Shown here piece after piece: positions 8,546-16,443 of a stretch of 51,478 bases of DNA (the first letter of the stretch is position 1; each line of letters begins with the position of its first letter). The position numbers were made by a program, and so were the translations under genes. Under the pieces are notes generated by a model. The model was not told the origin of the DNA. It saw only the letters and a program-made list of their open reading frames with translations, and did no database searches. This DNA is from UBA6186 sp050012295 (GTDB lineage Bacteria; Pseudomonadota; Gammaproteobacteria; UBA6186; Azoamicaceae), in contig JBEKHL010000004.1 in assembly GCA_050012295.1 (NCBI GenBank), positions 1-51,478 of the forward strand, read 5' to 3'.

Positions 8546-9622
8546 ATGATTAAAACAGAAAGATTGATAACTTCATTACAAAAGCGTGATCAAAATAACG
8601 ATATAGAGAAAATTAATGTTGAAGTTGACCATAGCTTAGAGCAAAAAATTCGCCCCAAAAAATTAGTAGATTATATTGGTCAAAGTAAAATTAAGCAGCA
8701 ATTAGAAATTTTTGTTAAAGCTGCCAGAGGTAGAGGTGATTCTTTAGATCATTTATTATTATTTGGCCCTCCTGGTTTAGGTAAAACAACACTAGCAAAT
8801 ATTGTTGCTAGTGAAATGGGAGTTAATTTGCGTCAGACATCTGGACCAGCTTTAGAAAAAACTGGGGATTTGGCAGCTTTAATTACTAATTTAGATCATG
8901 GAGATGTTTTATTTATTGACGAAATTCATAGATTAAATCCAGCTATAGAAGAAATATTATATCCGGCGATGGAAGATTGTAAGTTAGATATTATTATTGG
9001 TGAGGGTCCAACGGCTAGAGCAATTAAATTAGATTTACCAGCATTTACTTTAATTGGAGCTACGACTAGAGCTGGGTTATTAACTGCGCCATTTAGAGAT
9101 CGTTTTGGAATTTTATTTCATTTAGATTTTTATTCCGAACTGGAATTACAAAAAGTTGTAGAAAGATCAGCTAGAATTTTAAATGTGTCAATAGAATCTC
9201 AAGGTGCTTTAGAGATTGCTAAAAGATCACGCGGTACCCCTAGGATTGCTAATAGATTATTAAGAAGAGTTAGGGATTATGCAGCGGTTACTATAAATAA
9301 CGAGATTAACTGTATAGATAGCCAAGTAGCAAGCGCAGCGCTTAATTTATTAGAAGTAGATGTATGTGGTTTCGATGCATTTGATCGGCATTTTTTAAAT
9401 ATTATTGCTGAACAGTTTGATGGTGGGCCGGTAGGTATAGAGAGTATAGCGGCATCAATAGGTGAAGATAAAGGTACGTTAGAGGATATTTTAGAACCGT
9501 ATTTAATTCAACAAGGATTTTTAATACGTACTCCCAGGGGGCGTATATTAACAACTAAAGCTTGTGAGCATTTAGATATAAAAACAGGGGTAAATATAAA
9601 ATTAGGAGAATCAAATGGCTAG
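8546..9622 (+). CDS. ruvB: Holliday junction branch migration helicase RuvB
   Basis: A 358-residue AAA+ motor that drives branch migration with RuvA. Visible: Walker A FGPPGLGKTTLA, Walker B LFIDEIHRLN, sensor 1 LIGATTRAG, arginine finger in TAPFRDRFG, sensor 2 SRGTPRIANRLLRR, and the C-terminal winged helix (DRHFLNIIAEQFDGGPVGIES..IEPYLIQQGF type). A charged N-terminal tail of about 25 residues precedes the conserved RPKKLVDYIGQ. The gene overlaps tolQ by 8 bp, which couples recombination and envelope genes in one transcript. Confidence 0.96.
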   Translation: MIKTERLITSLQKRDQNNDIEKINVEVDHSLEQKIRPKKLVDYIGQSKIKQQLEIFVKAARGRGDSLDHLLLFGPPGLGKTTLANIVASEMGVNLRQTSGPALEKTGDLAALITNLDHGDVLFIDEIHRLNPAIEEILYPAMEDCKLDIIIGEGPTARAIKLDLPAFTLIGATTRAGLLTAPFRDRFGILFHLDFYSELELQKVVERSARILNVSIESQGALEIAKRSRGTPRIANRLLRRVRDYAAVTINNEINCIDSQVASAALNLLEVDVCGFDAFDRHFLNIIAEQFDGGPVGIESIAASIGEDKGTLEDILEPYLIQQGFLIRTPRGRILTTKACEHLDIKTGVNIKLGESNG

Positions 9623-10319
9623 TAATTTTTCAATAATGGTGATGTTTTTAAAAGCTAGTTTTTTGGTGCAAATTGTTATGTTAGGATTGTTGCTAAGTTC
9701 CATAGTAAGTTGGGCAATAATTTTCAATCGTAGCAAGTTTATAAAATCTAGAATTAAAGTATTCAATAATTTTCAAACTTTGTTGAATTCTGGAGTTGAA
9801 CTTTTAACTTTATACAAACAAATTTCAGCGCAAAAATCTAAAATTGGTATAGAATCTATTTTTTTTAAAGGTATTAACGAATTTTTACATTTATCTAAAA
9901 ATAATATTAAAGCTACGTTAATATTACGTGAAGTAAAACGCACTATGGCAATTATATTATACAAAGAGCATGAATTATTAGAAAAAAATTTAACTACTTT
10001 GGCAACTATTCAGTCTATTGCTCCATATGTTGGGTTATTCGGTACTGTTTGCGGTATCATGAATGTATTTCATCAGCTAGGAAGTACAACCAGTCAAGCT
10101 ACTTTAGCAGTGGTTGCTCCAGGTATTTCTGAGGCATTAATTGCAACGGCCATGGGATTATTAGCTGCAATTCCAGCTGGAGTTTTTTATAATAAGCTGG
10201 TTAGTAAAATTGATTCTTTAATTTTTGGGTACCAAAGATCTACTCAAGAATTAATTAGCATAATTAGCAAAAGAGTTTATTATCGCAATCCACAACAATC
10301 ATATACGATAGAAAATTAA
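9615..10319 (+). CDS. tolQ: Tol-Pal system proton channel subunit TolQ
   Basis: A 234-residue inner-membrane protein of the ExbB/TolQ family that uses the proton motive force with TolR and TolA to constrict the outer membrane at division. One N-terminal helix (residues ~8-30) and two more in the C-terminal half (LATIQSIAPYVGLFGTVCGIMNVF and APGISEALIATAMGLLAAIPAGVFY) carry the family motifs. AGGAGA at 9604-9609 precedes the ATG inside ruvB. ybgC, often the first gene of this operon, is absent here. Confidence 0.94.
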   Translation: MASNFSIMVMFLKASFLVQIVMLGLLLSSIVSWAIIFNRSKFIKSRIKVFNNFQTLLNSGVELLTLYKQISAQKSKIGIESIFFKGINEFLHLSKNNIKATLILREVKRTMAIILYKEHELLEKNLTTLATIQSIAPYVGLFGTVCGIMNVFHQLGSTTSQATLAVVAPGISEALIATAMGLLAAIPAGVFYNKLVSKIDSLIFGYQRSTQELISIISKRVYYRNPQQSYTIEN

Positions 10320-10321
10320 AT

Positions 10322-10750
10322 ATGTTATTTAATAATAAAAAATCTAGACGTCAAGTAGCTGAAATTAATGTAGTACCTTATGTTGATGTAATGTTGGTGT
10401 TATTAGTGATTTTTATGGCTACTGCGCCAATTATTATGCAGGGGGTACAAGTTGATTTACCTAAAATGCAGGCTAAGGCAATAGATAGTAAAAAAGATAA
10501 TTTTCCTGTAGTAGTATCTATTGATGAGCAAGAAAATTTATATTTAAATATTGCTCAGAATCCAACTAAACCAATTGATCAAAAACAATTGCAATTGGAA
10601 GTGGCAGCCGCCATATTACGTGATCCGTCTAGGTTAGTTACAGTAAGGGCCGATAGCCGGGTTAGCTATAAGGTGGTATTACGGTCTATGGTATTATTAC
10701 AAACATCTGGGGTTGTAAGCGTAGGTTTAGAAACTGGTGGTAACAGCTAA
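10322..10750 (+). CDS. tolR: Tol-Pal system protein TolR
   Basis: A 142-residue ExbD/TolR-family protein with a short cytoplasmic N-terminus, one transmembrane helix (residues ~20-40, PYVDVMLVLLVIFMATAPI) containing the proton-carrying aspartate D22, and a periplasmic domain. It forms the stator/channel with TolQ. It starts two bases after tolQ and its stop codon overlaps the tolA start by one base (TAATG), so translation is probably coupled. Confidence 0.94.
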   Translation: MLFNNKKSRRQVAEINVVPYVDVMLVLLVIFMATAPIIMQGVQVDLPKMQAKAIDSKKDNFPVVVSIDEQENLYLNIAQNPTKPIDQKQLQLEVAAAILRDPSRLVTVRADSRVSYKVVLRSMVLLQTSGVVSVGLETGGNS

Positions 10751-11661
10751 TGCAAAATAATGAACTTCTTATAAAAGTTGATTTATTAAAATCTATAATT
10801 ATACATGGATTATTGTTAATAGGAGTAATTAGTAGTGGCTATATACACAACAGAAAAATATTTTTAGATTTAAAATTAGTAAATAATTCTAATCATAATT
10901 CAATAAAAACAACAGAAAATAATATAATACCTATTAAAGCAAATTTAATAGACCATAAAGAGTTACAGCAAGCAGTTAAGCGGCAAGAAAAAGCTTTTAC
11001 AGATAGAATTGCTAAAGAAAAAAGATTAGAGCAACAAGAACAAAAAATAGCTAAATTAGCAAATCTTACTGAACAAGAAGCTAAAAAATCTAAGCAAGAT
11101 AGAGATGCATTAAAACAAGATAGAGATATTCTAAAAAAAGATAAAGAAGCTTTAAAAAAAGAGCAAGAAAATTTACAAAAAACCGTTAATAAGATAAAAC
11201 AACAACAACAAGAATTAGCAGCCGAACAGGCTAAATTAGAACAATTAAAACAGGAAAATTTAAAAAAAAAACATTTAGCACAGCAAGCCAACAAGACCAA
11301 TTTAACAAATCAAACTAAATTAGCTCAAAACGCTGGTGGAACATCAGAAGTTTTGCAAACAGAGATTCAAAATTATTATAGTAAAATGAGAGAGAAGATT
11401 ATTAGCAATCGTAAAGTTACTAGTTTTTTCCCTGAGCATTTGGAATGTATAGTAAAAGTTAAAATTTTATCAAATGGTCAATTAGGTTTGGTAAAATTGG
11501 AAAAATCTAGTGGAAATGCTGCTTACGATGCGTTTTCTGAACAAGCCATATATAAATCTGCACCATTTGATATGCCAGAAGATCCAAAAATAAATAAAGA
11601 ATTAGTAGAGCAAGAATTGGAGTTTGGGTTTTCTGCTAATTTAGTCAGTAATAATATATAG
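10750..11661 (+). CDS. tolA: Tol-Pal system protein TolA
   Basis: A 303-residue periplasm-spanning protein: one N-terminal transmembrane anchor (residues ~13-32), a long charged coiled coil rich in Lys, Gln and Glu (about 70-190), and a C-terminal globular domain (about 205-300) that meets TolB/Pal. E. coli TolA is 421 residues, so the helical arm is shorter here. Repeated KQDRDALKQDRDILKKDKEA-like units mark the coil. The antisense open frame over the coil is a by-product of its composition. Confidence 0.92.
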   Translation: MQNNELLIKVDLLKSIIIHGLLLIGVISSGYIHNRKIFLDLKLVNNSNHNSIKTTENNIIPIKANLIDHKELQQAVKRQEKAFTDRIAKEKRLEQQEQKIAKLANLTEQEAKKSKQDRDALKQDRDILKKDKEALKKEQENLQKTVNKIKQQQQELAAEQAKLEQLKQENLKKKHLAQQANKTNLTNQTKLAQNAGGTSEVLQTEIQNYYSKMREKIISNRKVTSFFPEHLECIVKVKILSNGQLGLVKLEKSSGNAAYDAFSEQAIYKSAPFDMPEDPKINKELVEQELEFGFSANLVSNNI

Positions 11662-11669
11662 AGTTAATT

Positions 11670-13031
11670 ATGAGTAAAATAATAAAATTAAAAATAATCC
11701 TAATTTTTATAATGTTTGTAAATGTTAGTTGGGCAAAAGTAGTGCATATTAGGGTAACAGAAGCTATGGATGTTGGGATTAAATTAGTAGTCTTGCCGTT
11801 TAATAACTCTATTAAAAGCTCTAAAAATTTAAATGAAATAAGTTATATTGTCGGTAGCGATTTAAATTATAGTGGTCAATTTAAAGTGTTAGATCTAGAT
11901 TTAGAAGATTTAGATGTAGTTGAAAAAATTCCAACTAACGCTCAAGAAATTGATTTTACCTTTTGGCGCAGGTTAGGGGCAGAATATTTATTAATAACTA
12001 AACTATATCCAGTGCAAAATGCGGCTAATTTAGTAGTTAATTTACAATTAATAGATTTATATAAGCCATTAGAACCAATCAGCTTAAATACTGAAATTGA
12101 AAAATACCCTAACGAAGCCCCTCGTAAGCTTGCCCATAGAATTAGTGATGTTATTTTTGAAAAACTGCTTGGTATAAGGGGATTTTTTAACACTAAAATT
12201 GCCTATATTAGAGCTGAACATTTAGGTGAAAAAAATCCAGTATATAGTTTAAATATTGCTGATTTCGATGGATTTAATGAACACAAATTAATTTCTACTA
12301 AGTACCCATTAATGTCGCCTAACTGGTCTAGGGATGGTAAAAAAATTTCTTTTGTATCATTTAAGGATAATCGCGCCAACATTAGTATAGCTGATTTAGA
12401 ATCTAATAAAGTTACAATATTAACTAGTTATCCAGGTATTAATGGGGCGCCAGCATGGTCACCGGATGGAAACAAGTTAGCTTTAGTGTTATCTAAAGAT
12501 GGAAATCCTAAAATTTATACTTTAGATTTAATTAACGGTAATTTGCAAAAAATTACTAATGGTATAGCTATAGATACTGAGCCTTTTTGGAGCTCTAATA
12601 GTAAAGAGATCTTTTTTACTTCTAATCGTGGAGGTAAACCGCAAATTTATAAAATTTCTTTATTAGATAGAGAAATTCAGAGAATTACATTTAAAGGAGA
12701 GTATAATGCAACGCCATCTTTAACGCCTGATAATAAAAGCTTAGTAATGTTGCATTGCACAAAAAATTGTAGTAAAACAGACACAGGTTATAATATAGCT
12801 GTGCAATCTTTGGATAATGGGAATGTTAAAGTTTTAACTAAAATAGGTATGGAGGATTCGCCAGTGATTTCTCCAAATGGAGTAACAGTATTATATAGTA
12901 CTGAACATAATAAAAATGATAATAATAGAATATTAGCGGTAGTTTCTATAGATGGTCATTTTAGTTCATACTTACCTATACCTGGTAATGGTAGTATAAA
13001 AAATCCAGCATGGTCACCGTTTCTAGAATGA
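11670..13031 (+). CDS. tolB: Tol-Pal system beta-propeller protein TolB
   Basis: A 453-residue periplasmic protein that shuttles between TolA and the lipoprotein Pal. A Sec signal peptide (about residues 1-22, ending ..NVSWA) is followed by the TolB N-terminal domain and a six-bladed propeller with repeated motifs such as SPNWSRDGKKISFVS, APAWSPDGNKLALV and EPFWSSNSKEIFFTSNRGG. Length is near E. coli TolB (430). It follows tolA by 8 bp. Confidence 0.95.
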   Translation: MSKIIKLKIILIFIMFVNVSWAKVVHIRVTEAMDVGIKLVVLPFNNSIKSSKNLNEISYIVGSDLNYSGQFKVLDLDLEDLDVVEKIPTNAQEIDFTFWRRLGAEYLLITKLYPVQNAANLVVNLQLIDLYKPLEPISLNTEIEKYPNEAPRKLAHRISDVIFEKLLGIRGFFNTKIAYIRAEHLGEKNPVYSLNIADFDGFNEHKLISTKYPLMSPNWSRDGKKISFVSFKDNRANISIADLESNKVTILTSYPGINGAPAWSPDGNKLALVLSKDGNPKIYTLDLINGNLQKITNGIAIDTEPFWSSNSKEIFFTSNRGGKPQIYKISLLDREIQRITFKGEYNATPSLTPDNKSLVMLHCTKNCSKTDTGYNIAVQSLDNGNVKVLTKIGMEDSPVISPNGVTVLYSTEHNKNDNNRILAVVSIDGHFSSYLPIPGNGSIKNPAWSPFLE

Positions 13032-13066
13032 TTTTTTTATAAATTTATTAATTAAAGGGGGTTAGT

Positions 13067-13585
13067 GTGGTATTAAGACAGTTAAATATTTCTAAGATAG
13101 GTTTAATAATATTATGTAGTGTAAGTTTATTATTAGGTGGTTGTGGAGCTAACTATAAAAATAGAGATATATTTAGAAAAGGTATTCACGGTAAGCACGT
13201 AGATTCTTTTGCGTTTTATGGAGAAGAAATAACGCCAGAAAGAGAAAAAGAATTGTTGGCAGAAAATACAATATATTTTGGTTATGATAAAGATGAAATC
13301 CAAGATCGGTATAAGTTAGTTTTGCTAGCTCACGCTAAAAAAATGTTAGAAGAACCTCACTTCAAGTTACGTGTGGATGGTCATACTGATGAACGCGGTA
13401 GTGCAGAGTATAACATTGGTTTAGGAGAGAGAAGGGCTAAATCTGTAATTAGATTTTTAGAATTTAAAGGTGTAAGAAGCGATAGATTAGTTAGCGTTAG
13501 CTACGGTAAAGAAAAACCAGCATCAGTAGGTCATAAGGAAGACTCTTGGCGTTTAAATCGTAGAGCAGAACTTGCTTATGAATAA
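13067..13585 (+). CDS. pal: peptidoglycan-associated lipoprotein Pal
   Basis: A 172-residue outer-membrane lipoprotein that binds peptidoglycan. The lipobox is LLLGGC with C26 as the lipidated residue. The C-terminal OmpA-like domain (about 65-172) has YFGYDKDEI, VDGHTDERGSAEYNIGLGERRA and the peptidoglycan-binding NRRAEL. The start is GTG, supported by a strong AAAGGGGG Shine-Dalgarno at 13054-13061. The spacer between lipobox and domain is short, as usual. Confidence 0.95.
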   Translation: MVLRQLNISKIGLIILCSVSLLLGGCGANYKNRDIFRKGIHGKHVDSFAFYGEEITPEREKELLAENTIYFGYDKDEIQDRYKLVLLAHAKKMLEEPHFKLRVDGHTDERGSAEYNIGLGERRAKSVIRFLEFKGVRSDRLVSVSYGKEKPASVGHKEDSWRLNRRAELAYE

Positions 13586-14240
13586 ATCCTTAAAAATATT
13601 ATTAATAGGCAGCTTAATTATTTTTCTATACCACCCATTAGGGTGGTGTAGAAGTTCTAGATCGAATTTAGAGGATAGGATCGAAAATTTAGAAAATAAA
13701 TTAGAAAGTAATTTAAATATAGAGATGGCTAGTAAATTGGAAGCTTTAGAGCGAGAAGTTCAAGAATTACGAGGAATTATAGAAGAACAACAACATAGTT
13801 CAATCTCTCTTTCTAAACCTAAAATTGATCAAAAATTAGATGTTCAACAGCTTGATTCTGAACAACTTGCATATAATACTGCGTATAAATTAGTAGAAGA
13901 TAAAAATTTTTCGGAAGCTATTGTTGCATTTAAAGATTTTGTGGGGCGGTATAATAATGGGCAATATACACCAAATGCCACATATTGGCTTGGAGAGCTG
14001 TATTTAACAGAACATAACTTTGATGTAGCAGCAGATTATTTTCTGCAAGTTGTTAATAAATACAAAGATCATGCTAAGGCGCCAGATGCATTATTAAAAC
14101 TTGGGATCCTAGAAACAGAACGTGAAAATTGGTCGGAAGCTAAAAATTATTTTAATCAAATCAAGAAAAGCTACTCTAATTCACCAAGGGTACATATGGC
14201 TGAAGCAAAATTACAAAGTATTCAGAGAGAAGGACATTAA
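13578..14240 (+). CDS. cpoB: cell division coordinator CpoB (YbgF)
   Basis: A 220-residue periplasmic protein that links Tol-Pal activity to peptidoglycan synthesis. It has a signal peptide (about residues 1-24, ending ..PLGWC/RS), a short coiled coil (NLEDRIENLENKLES..EALEREVQELRGIIEEQQ) and C-terminal TPR repeats (AYKLVEDKNFSEAIVAFKDF.., ATYWLGELYLTEHNFDVAADYF..). The ATG at 13578 overlaps the end of pal by 8 bp; an in-frame TTG lies two codons earlier and is less likely. Last gene of the Tol-Pal operon. Confidence 0.92.
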   Translation: MNKSLKILLIGSLIIFLYHPLGWCRSSRSNLEDRIENLENKLESNLNIEMASKLEALEREVQELRGIIEEQQHSSISLSKPKIDQKLDVQQLDSEQLAYNTAYKLVEDKNFSEAIVAFKDFVGRYNNGQYTPNATYWLGELYLTEHNFDVAADYFLQVVNKYKDHAKAPDALLKLGILETERENWSEAKNYFNQIKKSYSNSPRVHMAEAKLQSIQREGH

Positions 14241-14258
14241 GTAGGGTAGGGTTAATTG

Positions 14259-14292
14259 CATTTCTGAGCTATAAATTAATAGCTCAGAAATG
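14259..14292. terminator. hairpin terminator between cpoB and the acidic-protein gene
   Basis: A perfect 14-bp inverted repeat (catttctgagctat / atagctcagaaatg) with a 6-base loop lies between two convergent genes. The T-run after it is weak, so it may act as a bidirectional attenuator or stabiliser. Confidence 0.6.
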
Positions 14293-14304
14293 TAATAATA
14301 GAAA

Positions 14305-14619
14305 TTAATCTATCTTTGGACGTTTTCTATCAGGTGAGCCAACAACATCAGAATTTTGGTTTTCTGGAGTAGCGTCGTTGTTTTCTGCTTCTGTAGAATT
14401 AATTATTGAAGGATCTTGTTCAACAACAGTATTGTTAAAACTAGTCAAGATAAGAGGAACTGTAACCTCTTGAGTTTCTGCTTCTCCTTGAACTTCTTGA
14501 GTTGCTGTCTCTTCTTGAGTAACTTCTTGAGTTGCTACTGCTTCTTCTTGAACTACCGCAGTTTCTTCTTGAGTTGCTGTTTCTTGATTTGTGGCTTCTT
14601 GTTGGACTTGTTCATCCAT
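14305..14619 (-). CDS. small acidic Gln/Glu/Thr-repeat protein, unknown function
   Basis: A 104-residue protein not recognised as any family. Residues ~8-50 are a degenerate repeat of ATQEETAVVQEE / TQEV units, strongly acidic and with no aromatic residues; it should be disordered. The final residues DRKRPKID are a basic patch resembling a monopartite nuclear localisation signal. A good GGGAG Shine-Dalgarno precedes the ATG at 14619, so it is probably translated. No signal peptide or membrane segment. A secreted effector or a surface/stress protein are possibilities, not conclusions. Confidence 0.65.
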   Translation of the reverse strand: MDEQVQQEATNQETATQEETAVVQEEAVATQEVTQEETATQEVQGEAETQEVTVPLILTSFNNTVVEQDPSIINSTEAENNDATPENQNSDVVGSPDRKRPKID

Positions 14620-14685
14620 AATGTATGTCTCCCAAATAAATAAAAATAACTAAAATATTAATTATTTTATAACATTAAAATAATC

Positions 14686-15384
14686 TTAAAAGCAACACAC
14701 AGCCATATATTTACCATCATGTGAAAGACTAATTTCATTATTAATTAATTGTTGTTCTCCAATAAATAGGGTTGGGGGAGCATTGGAATTGAATCTAATT
14801 ATTTCTATGTTTGGATCAAAACCACAATGTTTTAGAAATTGTTTAGCATAAAATCTAGTTTTTAGTGATTTTTCTAAAAAAATTGAAGCTAATTCTCGTT
14901 TGGTGAAATATAATTTCATATAATCTAAAGAAGGACTATTTTCGATGTTTTCGATTATATTATAATTAATTTTTTCCCAATCATTAAAGATTGTTTGATT
15001 GTTTAAAAGTACAGCTATGCAATGTACAGAATCTGGAGAATATTGCCAGTTTATAGAGATTAATTGGTTGTTATATAATAAAGTACCAGTAATTTTGTTA
15101 GTTTCAGTAAGATCTTGTAGTTTTATTAGAGTTTTGTATTCTACTCTAAATTTATTATGGCTAAAAATTAATTCTGGTAATTGTTTTTTTAATGCTTTGT
15201 AAGCCGCTTCTTTGGCTGCCCAAATTGCCCATAATATTTTTGGGTTATTATTAGCATTTAAAATACTGGATTGTTCTTCCTTAGTAAATACTCTAGCTAA
15301 AAATCTTAAAAAACGTGGTTCTAAATGCTTTAACTGGGCACGCGGTAAAGATAAATCTACAATGTCGTTTCCTAATTTAAGCAT
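14686..15384 (-). CDS. 4'-phosphopantetheinyl transferase superfamily protein
   Basis: A 232-residue enzyme expected to attach the phosphopantetheine arm of CoA to a serine of a carrier protein. The family motifs are clear: GNDIVDL (D7, D10), RVFTKEE and the metal-binding WAAKEAAYKA (residues 55-64). Length suits the Sfp-like rather than the ~125-residue AcpS class. It is the last gene of the lipid cluster and overlaps the acyltransferase gene by 8 bp; the dedicated ACP encoded two genes upstream is the obvious substrate. Confidence 0.88.
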   Translation of the reverse strand: MLKLGNDIVDLSLPRAQLKHLEPRFLRFLARVFTKEEQSSILNANNNPKILWAIWAAKEAAYKALKKQLPELIFSHNKFRVEYKTLIKLQDLTETNKITGTLLYNNQLISINWQYSPDSVHCIAVLLNNQTIFNDWEKINYNIIENIENSPSLDYMKLYFTKRELASIFLEKSLKTRFYAKQFLKHCGFDPNIEIIRFNSNAPPTLFIGEQQLINNEISLSHDGKYMAVCCF

Positions 15385-16144
15385 ACTGATCTGTAAAAAA
15401 ATAATCTTGTTCCATTTGATAAAGAGTTTGTATTATATTTTTAGAAATTTCGCGGTAACTACGCAAATTATTTAAATTAGTATTAATGCTTGGAGTATTA
15501 GCAGTAATTGGAGTAATAAGGTTTAATTTACAGTAAAATCGATCTTTTTCGTTAGGGAAAATACTGTAGGTTTTTTGAGAAGAACCACGCAAGTATACAC
15601 ATAATACTTTAACATTTGGAACTTCATTTATTAACTTTCCTACTCCATATGCGAAATTTTTGGTATCAACTAATCCGTTAGTACTGCGATGTCCTTCTGG
15701 AAATAATAAAATATATTCGCCTCGAGATAGTAAATATTTAGCTTTTTGCATAGTTTTTTTAGGTTGATCTGTGGAAGTATTTAAATCAAAGAATATACAT
15801 TTACCTAAGTAACAGATAATTTTATACAATAAATTATCTTTTAAGTGTGCTGTTGTAGGAAAATTCCAGGCTAGAGTATGAAAATTACATATATAGTCCC
15901 ACATTGAGCCAAAGATAAATATTAATAACACAGAATCAATGTAAGTTAAATGGTTAGGGCAAATTATTAATGGTCCGTTTATTTGTTTTTTTATTGATTT
16001 AAATTCATTATAAACATTTTTAAAATTATTTATTTGATAACGTTTAATAATAAATAACCATACCCAAAACATTGGGTACAGTAAAAATATTGTAGAAAAA
16101 AAACAAATAATTCTTTGAAATAGTAATAATAATTTCAAATACAC
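15377..16144 (-). CDS. PlsC-family acyltransferase
   Basis: A 255-residue membrane-bound acyltransferase. One N-terminal transmembrane segment (residues ~5-33) is followed by the catalytic NHLTYID (N64-D70, the NHxxxxD box) and the glycerophosphate-binding FPEGHRS (148-154). It probably moves an acyl chain from acyl-ACP to a lipid acceptor. It sits between acp and the phosphopantetheinyl transferase, so it likely uses the product of this cluster. Which acceptor it uses cannot be read; plain lysophosphatidate acyltransferase activity is possible. Confidence 0.87.
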   Translation of the reverse strand: MYLKLLLLFQRIICFFSTIFLLYPMFWVWLFIIKRYQINNFKNVYNEFKSIKKQINGPLIICPNHLTYIDSVLLIFIFGSMWDYICNFHTLAWNFPTTAHLKDNLLYKIICYLGKCIFFDLNTSTDQPKKTMQKAKYLLSRGEYILLFPEGHRSTNGLVDTKNFAYGVGKLINEVPNVKVLCVYLRGSSQKTYSIFPNEKDRFYCKLNLITPITANTPSINTNLNNLRSYREISKNIIQTLYQMEQDYFFTDQYA

Positions 16145-16161
16145 GCTAATAATATTGTTAA

Positions 16162-16422
16162 TTATGATAGTTTTGCTTCAATTACGGCTATGGCGTCCCC
16201 AATAGTACGAATTTTGTCAGCGGATTCATCATCAATTGAAACATTAAATTTATCTTCGATATCTATAACTATATCAACAAGTCTAGGAGAGCTTACACCT
16301 AAATCTTCAATAAAACGAGTTTCTTTGCTGACATTGTTTAGTGTATCATTTTTACAATAAGGAGTAATTATATTTACTAAATCGTTAAAAATTGTATCAC
16401 TACAAATTACAGTATCTCCCAT
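16162..16422 (-). CDS. acyl carrier protein
   Basis: An 86-residue acidic carrier protein. FIEDLGVSSPRLVDIVIDIEDKFNVSIDDE matches [24 protein letters not shown] of E. coli AcpP; S45 aligns with the phosphopantetheine serine, but the usual DSL is SSP, an unusual context. The ATG at 16422 has a GGAGG Shine-Dalgarno; the frame also opens at a TTG 12 nt upstream, which is less likely. Its placement within the KAS/dehydratase cluster suggests a dedicated carrier, distinct from housekeeping AcpP. Confidence 0.9.
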   Translation of the reverse strand: MGDTVICSDTIFNDLVNIITPYCKNDTLNNVSKETRFIEDLGVSSPRLVDIVIDIEDKFNVSIDDESADKIRTIGDAIAVIEAKLS

Positions 16423-16443
16423 ATTAACCTCCAAAATAAAAAA

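Noticed and set aside
10893..11300. Cys/Phe-rich 135-codon frame antisense to tolA
   Set aside because: It arises from the Lys/Glu/Gln codons of the TolA coiled coil read backwards (ttt, ttc, tgc); not a real cysteine-rich protein.
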